Below are positions 11,005 through 21,762 of a DNA stretch of 64,000 bases, one piece after another (the stretch's first letter is position 1; each line of letters begins with the position of its first letter). Origin of the DNA: Thereva unica (lineage: Eukaryota; Arthropoda; Insecta; Diptera; Therevidae); NCBI GenBank assembly GCA_949987705.1, contig OX465283.1, positions 158,983,850 through 159,047,849 of the forward strand, given 5' to 3'. The notes beneath the pieces are model-generated. The model was given only the letters and a program-made list of their open reading frames with translations. It was not told the origin of the DNA and did not search any database. Made by a program: the position numbers and the translations under genes.

Positions 11005-11999
11005 CCACGCCTATAACCATTACATTCTCCTTGCAAAAAACACTTCAGGAAACCCGTACTCATAAAAATATTCTCTATCCCTTTAAATCATCTTTAAAGA
11101 GAATCATAAAAAATATATCTAATGGAAGCTACAAAATTATCAGCTTATATTCAATACAATCCTCTGTTTTCCAATTAGAATCAACAAAGAGAAACTTCAC
11201 CTATCCTCGATTTCTTTTTTCTTGACTCAATCCATAAACGAAAATTCATATTTTAAGAAGAGTCAAAAACAAAATGTCGAAGCAAAATTTTAAGAGAAAA
11301 TTTAATATTGCTCGAAGCCAGATCAGATTACCAGAAAACGAAACCAAGAAAACGAAGAGAATATGAGTGGATACCGGAAATTTCTCTTGTCACATCCCGC
11401 TGTTTCGCTCCGAAGAAGCTGCGTTTAGCTCAGCTTCTGAGAGTACTGTATTAACACTAACCTTTGCGTGAGTGTGAGTTTAATTAAATTGAATGTGTGG
11501 AGTTTTCACATTGATTTTCTGGGTCAAATAAGCTGGAGATATTGCAGCTTTCCCATGTTGTGTAAGGCCTCGGCCACGATAAGAGCGGCACCAGAAAAAT
11601 TTAACGTCTCAATTAGCGGAGAGCGGTACTTTAGTATTGTCACTCTGTCGCTCGCCGCTCATATCGTGACTGTGGCGTTAGTGTTTCCAAGGGAGGAAAT
11701 ATATTAAGATTTTTCTTGTGATTAATTTTGATATATTTAAATTTATTTTTTTAGGAAGTTGCCTATTTGGTCAAGGGAAGCAATGCTTCCTTTGCTTCCA
11801 AAGAGGAACCGCCACTGCACAGTAGTGGTTCAAGGGTTGAACTTATTTCAAAATTGACTTGAACTGAGGGACAAAATTTGGCTACTTAAGCCAAAGCTCA
11901 TGGTATAAGTGAAAGAAATTTCATTCATTTTAGAAAAATCACATTGAACTTAGGTTTATTTATTGATTGTAATTATAAGTTTTTTTCAATTGTACAAAA
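11005..11999. other. Non-coding stretch, no recognised feature
   Basis: AT-rich DNA. I see no protein family, tandem array or terminal repeat. A CAGTAGTGG word near 11820 might be an old transposon end, but no partner was found. Confidence 0.45.
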
Positions 12000-12515
12000 A
12001 AAAGAAAGCATTCTACTAAAAAGCATGTCCTAAAGAGTGCGCTCTGAATGCTTCATTTTTATATGAAAACTTAACAATGCACAGCAAATAAGAATCACCG
12101 CTCGTGCACCATCTAAGATAAAAATAGCAACCGCAATTCATGCAATGGCCAATGATATAGGTGCTGGAAAAGATGTCATCCGGTCAGAATTGCTGGAAAC
12201 CGACTTAAGCCTAATAGTAGATGTGATACATCCATACATCCAATCCTGGGAATAGCATGGAACACCTGTAACTTTCCGGAGGATTGGACGGAAGATATCA
12301 TAGTCCAAATCCAAAAAAGGGGGACCTAACAATGTGACAACTGGAAGGGTATCTGTTTATTATCTAACTGTGGGCAAAATTTTGTCCCATATATTACTAT
12401 CTAGGATAAGAGAGGCAATAGACCGAACGCTTAGAAGACAGCAAGCTGCATTCAGAATGGAATGCTCCTGCATAGACCATATTAACACTATGAGTAGAGC
12501 AGTTAATCTTCTTTT
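12000..12515 (+). pseudogene. RTE-type LINE relic (same family as the intact 52-kb copy)
   Basis: The stretch follows the intact element nearly base for base from about 53,440 to 54,000, with a deletion of roughly 110 bases near 12040. It spans the region from the pre-RT linker through the NWRGI-like block to the RRQQAGFRKGRSCIDHIN block. Here it reads RRQQAAFRMECSCIDHIN, with stops and frameshifts earlier on. Both ends are truncated. It abuts the GCGTCCAAACC-type repeat at 12520. Confidence 0.9.
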
Positions 12516-12519
12516 TTTA

Positions 12520-12742
12520 TATTTTTTAGCAGAAATGATCAGGCGAATACATTTTACAACACTGAAACAAATCAGAAACAAATTCGTTTCCTGTACAATA
12601 GTTCTTCAAATGTTTGAAAAACGTTTTTCAAAACATATTCAAAACATTTTAGAAACTTTGGAAAACATTTCTTTTGTAAAAAAAAATTCTGCTTTATATT
12701 TGTTTCTTTTACAATGTTTCCTTGGTTTGGACGCGGCTTAAG
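12520..12742 (-). repeat. Second, inverted copy of the GCGTCCACACC repeat
   Basis: Read as the reverse complement it opens with CCGCGTCCAAACCAAGGAAAC and matches the start of the block at 7425 with about one change in six bases. GAAACA-rich interior words are shared. It is inserted at, or truncated against, the end of the RTE relic. Confidence 0.5.
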
Positions 12743-12971
12743 AGATTCTTCTTCAAAATCCCTGGAAAATTTACGATACTTTAGTGTAAAACAATAACAA
12801 ATTAGTGAAAGGTTTCAAAACGAAAAAAAAAAAACGTGATCGAAAGAACGAATTGTTAACGTTTTGTTTTTTATGTGCAAGACCTTGTATTGCCGTCGAC
12901 TCTATCATAGAATCCAATATCGAACATTATGTTCTATTTGAGAAGAAATGAAGGAAAGCAACGCCAATACG

Positions 12972-13060
12972 TGTTTTTACTTCTTCTTTAACGGCTGTAC
13001 AACCTGGATCCGGTCCTGGCCTTTCGCAACTGTTCTTTCCACCGATCCCGATTCTGAGCC
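12972..13060 (-). pseudogene. Possible LINE C-terminal tail fragment
   Basis: On the minus strand the short frame ends in VAKGQDRIQVVQPLKKK then a stop. This recalls the last residues of RTE-type LINE proteins, where a WR..VEEAK-like helix precedes the stop. It is very short and the match is from memory, so the call is tentative. Just downstream, near 13205, the word CAGGGGCGGATCCAG resembles a DNA-transposon terminus without a visible partner. Confidence 0.3.
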
Positions 13061-13368
13061 GATGTCATCCAGTTTGGCATCCCTAAGCAAATCAAGAAAA
13101 AAAGATGTTGCCGTGATCTGCCTACATTTTTGACCACTTACCCTTATGATGAAAATAATCATATATTGTACCCATAAATTATGTACAAATAACCCCCCTA
13201 TAACCAGGGGCGGATCCAGAAACAATTCTTTTAAGCAGCGGCAAAAGCAGAATTATGCCTACTGAATCAGATCCAAGAAAACTAGACTATTTTTTTTTCT
13301 TACTTTAATGAGATAAACTTCATGTACATTCACCTGAATACAGAAATCACGACTAGCCACAAAGATCA

Positions 13369-13620
13369 GGGGCCGATTCGTGTATGTCGAAAACGAAAAA
13401 TTTTTTTCGTCTCGGGTTCGCGCAGGTCGAAAAATTGAAAATTTTCGTCTGAAGCCGACGAAAGGCCCTCGAAAGGTCTTGGGTTATCGAGTTTTTGCAT
13501 TAGGACACGAACAATTTTCTTTCGACTTATGCGAACGCTAAAATTTTCGTCGACAAAATTTTTCGACTTCGAATTTTTTTTCGTACGATTATCGTCGTTC
13601 GCCATACACGAACCGGCCCC
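13369..13620. mobile_element. MITE with GGGGCCGGTTCGTGTATG ends, copy A
   Basis: The left end GGGGCCGATTCGTGTATG is the inverse of the right end CATACACGAACCGGCCCC, with one change. The 252-bp interior is rich in TTTTCG/CGAAAA words. A shorter second copy lies at 15559-15778 in the same orientation. No clear target duplication flanks either copy, so the superfamily is open. Confidence 0.75.
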
Positions 13621-13824
13621 AGATTTAAGGACTACGACCATGGCGGCGCTATGAAAACGGAAAACGACCGTATGACCGCTGATTGACAAAAGATGTAATG
13701 GTGTTTCCGTCTGGTTGTGTTCTCTAACCTCCTTTTTTAAGGGAGGGTTGCCGGGAGCTCTCGAGTTGTCCAAGGTCGTGTGAGAACAAACACCTTATTA
13801 CAAAATAAAATTTCCTCCTACAAT

Positions 13825-15190
13825 ACATGTTTCTTACTTATTTATTGCTAAGCAGTTATCTACTCATTACTCTATTCTGCATGTGCGTAAGCTGGGGTCA
13901 ATGGTCTAGCAGGATGTGCGTGTGTGAGTGGGTGTCTTGGTCTTGTATCTGGTCATACCGCGACACTGGTATAGGCAATGCTGCCGGGAACAATGTCGGA
14001 TCATACACCACGACATTGGTCCAGGAAACATTCCTCAGGTATTCGGTAGTCGGTCGGTATGTGGTCGGTAGGTGTTATGTCTGTAGTCTAACCGTGTCGG
14101 ATCGTACACCACGACACGGTATAGGAATAGCTACTTCGGCACATAGTCGGATCGTACACCACGACAAGGCCTCGGCAACATTCCTCTGGAAATGTCGGTA
14201 TAGGAATCGCTACTTCGGCAAATAGTCGGATCGTACACCACGACAAGGCCTCGGCAACATTTCTCTGGAAATGTCGGTATAGGAATCGCTACTTCGGCAC
14301 ATAGTCGGATCGTACACCACGACAAGGCCTCAGCAACATTCCTCTGGAAATGACGGTATAGGAATAGCTACTTCGGCACATAGTCGGATCGTACACCACG
14401 ACAAGGCCTCGGCAACATTCCTCTGGAAATGACGGTATAGGAATAGCTACTTCGGCACATAGTCGGATCGTACACCACGACAAGGCCTCGGCAACATTCC
14501 CCTGGAAATGACGGAGCTACTTCGGCACATAGTCGGATCGTACACCACGACAAGGCCTCGGCAACATTCCTCTGGAAATGTCGGTATAGGAATCGCTACT
14601 TCGGCACATAGTCGGATCGTACACCACGACAAGGCCTCGGCAACATTCCTCTGGAAATGACGGAGCTACTTCGGCACATAGTCGGATCGTACACCACGAC
14701 AAGGCCTCGGCAACATTCCTCTGGAAATGTCGGTATAGGAATCGCTACATCGGCACATAGTCGGATCGTACACCACGACAAGGCCTCGGCAACATTCCTC
14801 TGGAAATGACGGTATAGGAATAGCTACTTCGGCACATAGTCGGGTCGTACACCACGACAAGGCCTCGGCAACATTCCTGAGGGCCAAAGTATGACCGTGC
14901 CGGATCGTACACCACGACACGGTCTAGGACCGGAGAAGGTGACCTCTCCGGAACGAGTCTGGTTAAAGACTGAATTTTAGCCTGGTGAAGCCGTTTATTT
15001 TATAGCCGGAAAGCTCGTCGGCGTAGGAAGCTTTAACGCTTTGAAGTGAGCTTTCAAAGGAGAATCACCCAGCCTACTGAGTAAATATTTATTTTTCCTA
15101 AAGCTTTGTTAGGAAATGCCTTCTAGAGTTGAAACGGGTTACTTTAGTATTTTTCTAAGAGAGGGTTCTTAGTAACGAACGTGGTTCGTT
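13825..15190 (+). mobile_element. Dispersed element (LTR-like?) carrying a 79-bp minisatellite
   Basis: The part after the minisatellite (14920-15130) matches 55960-56170 over about 200 bases: a GGTGAAGCCGTTT-TTTTATAGC stretch, an AAAGCTCGTCGG stretch and a TAAATATTTATTTTT stretch. The part before it (14030-14100) matches 55895-55950 at CCAGGTATTCGGTA and onward. The TTTTATAGC word in both could be a TATA box, which together with the lack of coding suggests a long terminal repeat. Ends and target duplication could not be fixed; the stretch ends near a palindrome GTAACGAACGTGGTTCGTTAC-like site at 15172-15192. Confidence 0.5.
14144..14905 (+). repeat. 79/70-bp minisatellite, about 10 units
   Basis: The unit begins TAGTCGGATCGTACACCACG and recurs at 14144, 14223, 14302, 14381, 14460, 14530, 14609, 14679, 14758 and 14837. 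Spacings are 79, 79, 79, 79, 70, 79, 70, 79 and 79. The 70-bp units lack nine bases of the GGTATAGGAAT segment. Two further subtypes differ at ATGTCGG/ATGACGG and ATCGCTAC/ATAGCTAC, and the subtypes alternate. The minus strand is open across units by chance of the repeat and is not counted as coding. Confidence 0.95.
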
Positions 15191-15558
15191 ACAAAGATGA
15201 GCTTACAATTTATTAAACCAGAGACAGTAAAAAGTCTGATGATGACTGAGCACCTTTTGTTATTTAAGCGTAGAAGTTTGGTTTTACATGTGAATTATAT
15301 CAAGAAGGGAAAAATTTCAATCAAAATAGAAACAATTCTCTGCCGACGGTTCATTTTGCTGTTTTGGATCTGATACAACCATATCACTTGAAAAGAAATA
15401 TTGTTTTTTTTTGCCAACAGTAGTTCTCGTTCCGTTTGTTCCACCTGTCTTAAAAGCGACTGGAGTCAAAACGAACCGCCTAAACAAACTTTCGCTTTGA
15501 GGCGCTTCAAAAGGAACGAGAAAGCAAAACCGTCTAAACAGGCACTAGGTGAAGACCA

Positions 15559-15778
15559 GGGGCCAGTTCGTGTATGTCGAAAACGAAAATATTTTTTCGT
15601 CTCGGGTTCTCGTAGGTCGAAAAATTGAAAATTTTCGCCTGAAGCCGACGAAAGTCACTCGAAAGGTCTTGGGTTATCGAGTTTTTGCATTAGGACACGA
15701 ACAATTTTCTTTCGACAAAATTTTTCGACTTCAATATTTTTTCGTACGATTATCGTCGTTCGCCATACACGAACCGGC
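15559..15778. mobile_element. MITE with GGGGCCGGTTCGTGTATG ends, copy B
   Basis: It matches copy A (13369-13620) over its whole length but lacks about 30 bases near the right side. The right end is cut to CGAACCGGC. A duplicated GTGATAGGAGTTCTCTG phrase follows at 15779-15826. Confidence 0.75.
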
Positions 15779-15779
15779 G

Positions 15780-16233
15780 TGTGATAGGAGTTCTCTGTGA
15801 TAGGGGTGTGTGATAGGAGTTCTCTGATGTAAAGTTGCAGGCAAAATTGGTTCAACTGGGTCCTCTTCCTGGTAAACCGGCAGTTGGTGCTGGATTTCGG
15901 CAATTAAAGAAGCTACTTCAGGCTCATATTTTGTAAGCGGTACGTCTGTTATTGATGCTGCTTAAAAACGTGAATCTGTAAAATTTCTTAAAAGCATCGA
16001 TTGCTGAAGACATTGTCAATATTTCACTTACTTAAAAAGTTGTTATTGTTCGCCCCCGGTGAGACGTCAACCAATTAGAGCAATCTTGGCCTTATATACA
16101 CTCAAAGGGTTACAGCGTGCATTTTCAATGACCTATATATTTTACGTGTGCGTTACATGACTATTTAGAAGAAGTTTTAAGATCGGGTTAGTTATTAACG
16201 CACCAGAAAACTTGATGAACCATTAGAACTAGA
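15780..16233. other. Non-coding stretch, no recognised feature
   Basis: A short direct repeat (GTGATAGGAGTTCTCTG, twice) opens the stretch. Nothing else is recognisable. Confidence 0.45.
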
Positions 16234-16545
16234 TCATAAAAGTTTCAGCAGCCATCCAGCCTCAAGTATTGCATTCTGGCGTCGTTCCTGGAGGAGCCCG
16301 TTGAAGAAAGTGAACACGGGTTTGAACTTACCTGGAGTTGAGTTAAGAGGCGCGCCTTGTCGTTTTGGCAACGTCACGCCCGATGTTGTATGTGGTATAC
16401 CGTATACTTGAGCTGCTTTTCTGTAGCCCGCTGTATTTTTTAAGACTGCCATAAATTGACTGTATAATGATTTGTACAAACCAACTGCTTGTAGAACCTT
16501 TATTTTTGTACATTTGTACCATTTTTTATTCGCATAGGTCAATCA
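16234..16545 (-). pseudogene. Psq-type helix-turn-helix relic (pogo/Tigger-like transposase?)
   Basis: The minus-strand frame contains GYRKAAQVYGIPHTT, the signature of a pipsqueak-type helix-turn-helix (AA..YG.P..T). A LNSTPGKFKPVF-like segment follows, resembling the stretch after the first HTH in pogo-group transposases or in insect Psq proteins. The domain is the DNA-binding head only; no DDE catalytic part was seen. The rest of the frame is of uncertain meaning. It is probably a transposase fragment. Confidence 0.5.
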
Positions 16546-16549
16546 ATCT

Positions 16550-18550
16550 TACGTTACATTTTATAATAGAGAATTATTTCTGACTTGGATAGTACCTAAA
16601 AACGAAAAGAGGAAGCAATTGAGTGCGTCGTGGTACCTTTATTCTTTGTTCTTATGGGCCTAATACACTCAATCGAGCAATTATAGGGTATCGCCCGCCC
16701 GCGAATATTAAGAAAACTATCCAACCAAATGAAATAATTTAAATTAGGTATTTTTAAGAAAACATAAATCTAGCTATTCATGGTGGAAAATTTTAATATT
16801 TTTTATTAGTATATTAGTTATAATGGTTCAAAGTTCCGTACCTGCGCCCGGAAAATACTCCTATTTAGGTGGAAAAATTTTAAAATTTTTTTAATGTACG
16901 ATAAACTTAAATCGATTATCTAGCTATTCATGGTGGAAAATTTTTGAATTTTAGCCTTCTTTCATGAGTAAATTATGTTTTAAAAATTGTCCACAAAATT
17001 TAAGAACGAAAATTCCCTAAAATTCTTCAGTTTTAATACATCAAATTTCCGCTCCAAGCAAATCTCTGCGCTAGTTGTATTCTGTATAAAGCATTTGCGT
17101 AATCATACACGAGATGCGTTTGTATAAGTGAGAGCTTCTGCTTCGGCTTTTGCAGGGGAAATTTCAAACCTTTTTTGTTGCAGGCATGGATGGTGATCGT
17201 ATTTTCGGGAAAAAATAAAATCTGAGGAAAAATCGGTTTGTTTGGCAAGAATTTTAATGACTTGCTTGATGGTGATTTCCTTGATTTGAGAATTTAGGGA
17301 TTCTTGCCCGGTGGTCAGGTAGTGATCAATCGGTGTTTATTATCTTGGCTTTATGAAAAACCCAAGAAAATATTTTAATGGCAAATACTACCTTCATGTA
17401 ATAATTAAGTTTTATGACATCCTTGTTTTTTGTTATTGTCTTTTTAGCCGTAACAACTTCCCGGAACTAGATTCGCAAAAAAGGTGTATCCCTTGCACAG
17501 GTATTTTACAACATGAGTGTAGATAAATTTTGCGTAAATTCATTTTTTATGGTTTTTATTATTTTTGTATGTAAATATGGGCTTTGCTGGACCTCTGGGT
17601 TAATTTGGTAGGAGGTCCGGAAATTCGGAAAGTCGGGGGTGTTTTTCAGATTTTTTAGTAAAGGGGGTGGGAGCCAAACAAAAAAAACTAGTATCTAGCA
17701 CTTGCTAAATTTCAAATCAGCAAAAGCAGCGATATCAAAATTTCACATGAATGAAAAATTTAAATATCAAACAAAAAAGATCTATTCTCATATCCCATGA
17801 CAGGAACAAGTTCGTAGAGTGCATTACTGCGACATTAATTCAATTTCCATTCATAATTATCTAACACTGGCTTCAATTTCTAGCCGGCGACACCGCAGAA
17901 GAGATTTCTTGAAAGTCGCCAGAAAATTTACCTCGGGCACGCACTCATAAAGTAAAGCCCAACAAGACATACGAATGCAGCCGAACCCCTTTATTGTGCA
18001 AAGATTTCCCCTCCGGCGGCCGTGTTGTGCACTGCAAGCAGTGCACAACAGGTAATTTTGACTGTGTTAGGATGTTTTTGAGATTGGGTTAGTTTAATTT
18101 TGTGACTGTATTTTTTTTTAAGCTTCCCTTAATATTTTGTTGTTGGAACTGAATTTCATGTTGGACTTCGTCGCTGAGTGTATTAGGGCCTTATGTCTAT
18201 TCTTTGAATTGTCATTCAACTCAACAGAAATATGAACTAATTATATCATGTTGTATTTCTATTGTTACTTTACTGTTCTTTCGTTAGGCGTATCACAGCT
18301 TGTGTAGGCATAATCACCTCTTTTCTGTACTCAAAATCGCTTGTGACGCTATTATAAAAATAGTCTCTCTATTGATTCTCAAACTGTGAACAATACAAAA
18401 AAAGGGTGTCAATTTTTACTATTGAAAAGTTCATTCATTGTTCTTTCATTCGTTCAAAGCTCATTTGATGTTCTCCGAAAAGAGAATTTTGAGAATTGAG
18501 AATTGCCCATCGAAAATCAGACATGTGAGAATTGGGTATGGTCTGTTGCA
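16550..18550. other. Non-coding stretch, no recognised feature
   Basis: AT-rich DNA. A phrase CTAGCTATTCATGGTGGAAA occurs twice (about 16770 and 16920), suggesting a small degraded duplication. A short palindrome (GCACTGCAAGCAGTGC) lies at about 18030-18045. No gene is supported. Confidence 0.45.
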
Positions 18551-18553
18551 ACT

Positions 18554-18711
18554 ATGGGCCTGTTTAGACGGTTCGCTTCCAGGAGCGTTCCTCACGAACT
18601 TTGCGGATGAGGGGAGAAGTGGGGTGGCACCTCTCATCATCTCCACTTCCCCCTTCAGCTTCAAAGTTCGTGAGGAATGTTCCTGGAAGCGAACCGTCTA
18701 AACAGGCCCAT
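18554..18711. mobile_element. Palindromic MITE, arms of about 50 bp
   Basis: The left arm starts ATGGGCCTGTTTAGACGGTT and the right arm ends with its inverse, with only a couple of mismatches over about 50 bp. A 55-bp G+C-rich loop separates them. The outer flanks share no clear duplication. The arms would fold into a strong hairpin if transcribed. Confidence 0.75.
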
Positions 18712-18912
18712 CGGCTCATAATCCGTCTGACTAAGGTTTGTTAGATTTAGTTATCTATCACCAATTTTGATTAGTGTTGATGTGCTTTTCAGCTGAATTT
18801 AAAAAGTAAATTCACTGTACAATGTAAAAATACTGCACTCGATTTTGGCGTATGATAGTGGTATTTAGTACTCTTTCGCTTTTCTAGCACTTTAACTATC
18901 ATCTATGCCCTT

Positions 18913-21037
18913 AAAAAATCTCCAAAGGACAAATTGGGGTTACTATACTAGACTTATCGCAAAAAACCTTGCCCCCAAGCCTCCCTTTGTTCCCAAAACC
19001 CGGGAACAACTCAACAGCATTGTGGACATTTTCACGAAACAATGCACTTACGCCATTGATAAAGCTTGTCCGAACAGGCCACATAAAGAGGCTTCCAAAC
19101 CTCCATGGTGGTCTCGCGAACTTGAGACACTCCGAAAAGAGTGTAGAAAGGAATTTAATTCAGTAACAGCGAAACCGCCTGGGGCTGCTATAAGTCGAAG
19201 CTGAATAGTTACAAAACGGCAATAAGGAAGGCCAAACGTACCTCCTGGGCCACCTTTTGCAGCAATATAGAGTCCACATCGGAGACCTCAAGGCTGCGTA
19301 AAATATTAACTAAAGCGCCAGCAAAGCTTAGCTATTTACGCAAGGAAGACGGCGATTGGACTGACTCAAGCAGAGAATCCCTGAAACTACTTGTGGACAC
19401 CCACTTCCCGAGTAGTACTACAGTTGATACAACTATCACGACCAACTCTTCAGCCTCACAACAGCTGATCAGATCTATCATAAGTAGAGCAAAAATAAAA
19501 TGGGCTGTAAACACCTTCCAGCCCTATAAATCACCAGGCCCTGACGGCATAGTGCCGGCACAACTGCAGTACACCCTTAGTTATATTATGCCCTGGTTGC
19601 AGGTCATGTTTACTGGGTGCCTCCAAAATAACTGCATTCCCTCTAGTTGGAAAGAGGTTAAAGTAGTTTTAGGGCAGGAAAAGCCTCCCACATAACACCT
19701 AAAGACTTCAGGCCAATCAGGCTATCATCCTTTCTATTAAAGACTCTGGAAAGGCTAATCGAAATATATCTGAGGCAGACCATATTGACCTCGGAACTCT
19801 CTGGCGCACAACATGCCTATACAAAGGGCAAATCTACTGATAATGCTCTTCACTCACTGGTCTCAACCATTGAAAAATCCCTCGAGGTTAAGGAGTATAC
19901 ACTAGTAGCATTTCTTGACATTGAAGGAGCATTTAACAATGTTTTGCCGGATGCCATTACCCTGGCCTTGACAGAACATGGGATCGAGACATCGTTGGTG
20001 TCTCTTATCCACCAACTGCTTACTGGCAGGACGGTGAGCTCGATCTTGGGAGATAGCTCGGTCCGAAAGGCCGTAAATAGAAGCACTCCGCAAGGAGGAG
20101 TACTCTCCCCACTGCTATGGGTCGTAACTATGAACCAGCTGTTGCGACGCATGCAGGCAGAGGGACATGACGTCCTGGCATACGCGGATGATGTTGTTAT
20201 CATCAAAAAAGGAAAATTTCCTCAAGTCCTCTGTGATCTCATGGAGGCAGCGCTACAAACCCTCTCAAGCTGGACTGCTACCCGCGGACTCAGCCTTTAC
20301 CCAGTAAAAACGGAGCTGGTCCTCTTCACAAGGAGGTATAAGATCTCTCCGTTAATGGCTCAGCAGTTCAGGACCCTCCTCGTATGGGTGCCCGGTCACC
20401 GAAATATAGAGCGAAATTGTAAAGCTGACGAACTGGCTAGGAGAGGCACGACCGCTACTCTCCTCCCAGAAAAGGAAAGATTTGGTATGCCTTGGGCCAC
20501 CTTTAAACTCCGATGCAAGCAACACACAATCACACAAGCGAAAAAGCATTGGAGGGATCTGAATAAATGCACTCTGGCCAAATTAACCTGGCCCTCCTAT
20601 GATCTCAGGCGAACCACCTTATTACTGAACCTCGGGAGACAAGACCTCTCAATTATAGTGGGAGTGTTGACCGGACACTGTCTGATAAGGACGCATGCGA
20701 CCCGTTTAGGTCTTGAGACCTACGATTTCTGCAGAAGCTGTAAGAACCTGGACGAGGCGGAAAGTGTACTACATCTCCTCTGTCAGTGCCCGGCCCTAAG
20801 CAGCATAAGGTTAACCACATTTGGTGAACCCTTTCTAAGCAACCTTGCGGAAATCTCGAAGTTTGGGATCCCGCAGCTTAGAAGATTCATTACTTCCTCG
20901 AGATGGTTTTAACGAAGAAACGACATTTTAACATCAAGTTTAAAGTGGGATCACTATGGCATCACAATGGGCCTATCCTTCTGGCCTAAGTGTGTGGGCT
21001 TGAACCAAAAGCTCAGCCATATCTAACCTAACCTAAC
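18913..21037 (+). mobile_element. 5'-truncated LINE with RNase H, 10-bp target duplication
   Basis: The element lies between two copies of CTATGCCCTT (18903-18912 and 21038-21047). The CTA of the right copy could also belong to the tail. Inside, the + strand encodes the linker, RT and RNase H of an I/LOA/R1-like LINE. Order: a HFPSSTTV block at 19402-19425, FQPYKSPGPDGIV at 19517-19555, RT proper at 19785-20340, RNase H remnant VWVPGHRN near 20383, a Cys-rich CRSC..C block near 20733, and a stop at 20910. The 3' tail is CCTAA repeated about three and a half times (21023-21040). Frameshifts near 19200 and 19690 and a deletion near 20345 make it inactive. Confidence 0.9.
19785..20912 (+). pseudogene. 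RT/RNase H remnant of the truncated LINE
   Basis: A 375-codon open stretch begins inside the RT fingers. Visible motifs are AFLDIEGAFNNV (palm, first Asp), STPQGGVLSPLLW (the TPQGG class of RT), and LAYADDVVII (catalytic YADD). The frame then jumps from FTRRYKIS to LMAQQFRTLLVWVPGHRN, so the RT thumb and most of RNase H are deleted in frame. RNase H keeps VPGHRN and ADELARR. The C-terminus has the CRSCKNLDEAESVLHLLCQC cluster of this LINE group. A working copy would copy its own RNA at the target site; this one lacks the endonuclease and parts of both enzyme domains. Confidence 0.9.
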
Positions 21038-21047
21038 CTATGCCCTT

Positions 21048-21628
21048 TACATTTTATTATCAACACTTTGTATTTAGTACAAAATATACTTAAGCTGAAA
21101 TAAATAAATACTAGCCGTACACTCAATTTCGACCCTGACTGTATATTAAAAATTCAACTTATCTTCTGCCATAAATATATTTATTCGTGCGACGTGCCAA
21201 CCTCATTATCATATAATTATAGTTACTTTCTGAAGCAGATTTGCACAAAATCTTCTCCTTACCACGGTGATTATATCTCTTTTTATTCGATGGAAAACGT
21301 TTTCCGTTTAAGAATTTTGTTTTTGGTATGACTAAAAAACCTGAGGTTGATGACGCCATGACATTTCCTGTGAAGAGGACATATTTTGATTATTATTGTT
21401 ACTTTTTTTTGTTGGTTTACAACCGGTCGCTATCGTATATTTTTTGTGTAGTGTAGTGTAGTAATAAAAACAGCTTAATCATTAAATTTGTGTACAAAAT
21501 CCTGAAATTGTCATAACAAACTTTTTTTTACTCAAGTATTTTTTATACACTTTTTTCTTAGCTAAGTATTCAGATAAAACTTGATTTACACTCAATATAT
21601 TTTTCTTTATGTACTTCCTTTCTATTAA
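21048..21628. other. Non-coding stretch, no recognised feature
   Basis: AT-rich DNA between the LINE and a palindromic MITE. No gene or repeat is supported. Confidence 0.5.
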
Positions 21629-21759
21629 GGCTGGTCGTCCACTGGAAGCGTATTCGAGCGGCTTCGCGCTTCGGCCATACAAATGAGTCGCTTGTAGCCG
21701 CTCATATGTATGGCCGTAGCGCGAAGCCGCTCGAATACGCTTCCAGTGGACGACCAGCC
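21629..21759. mobile_element. 131-bp palindromic MITE, TAA duplication (PIF/Harbinger-like)
   Basis: The outer 60 bases of each side are perfectly or almost perfectly inverted, starting GGCTGGTCGTCCACTGGAAG. TAA stands on both sides (21626-21628 and 21760-21762), the duplication usual for PIF/Harbinger elements. Only about 10 bases separate the arms. No protein can be encoded. Confidence 0.85.
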
Positions 21760-21762
21760 TAA

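Noticed and set aside
14131..14920. Repeated minus-strand frames starting MSWCTIRLCAEV
   Set aside because: They repeat with the 79/70-bp minisatellite period and are interrupted by its length variants; no homology to a protein family.
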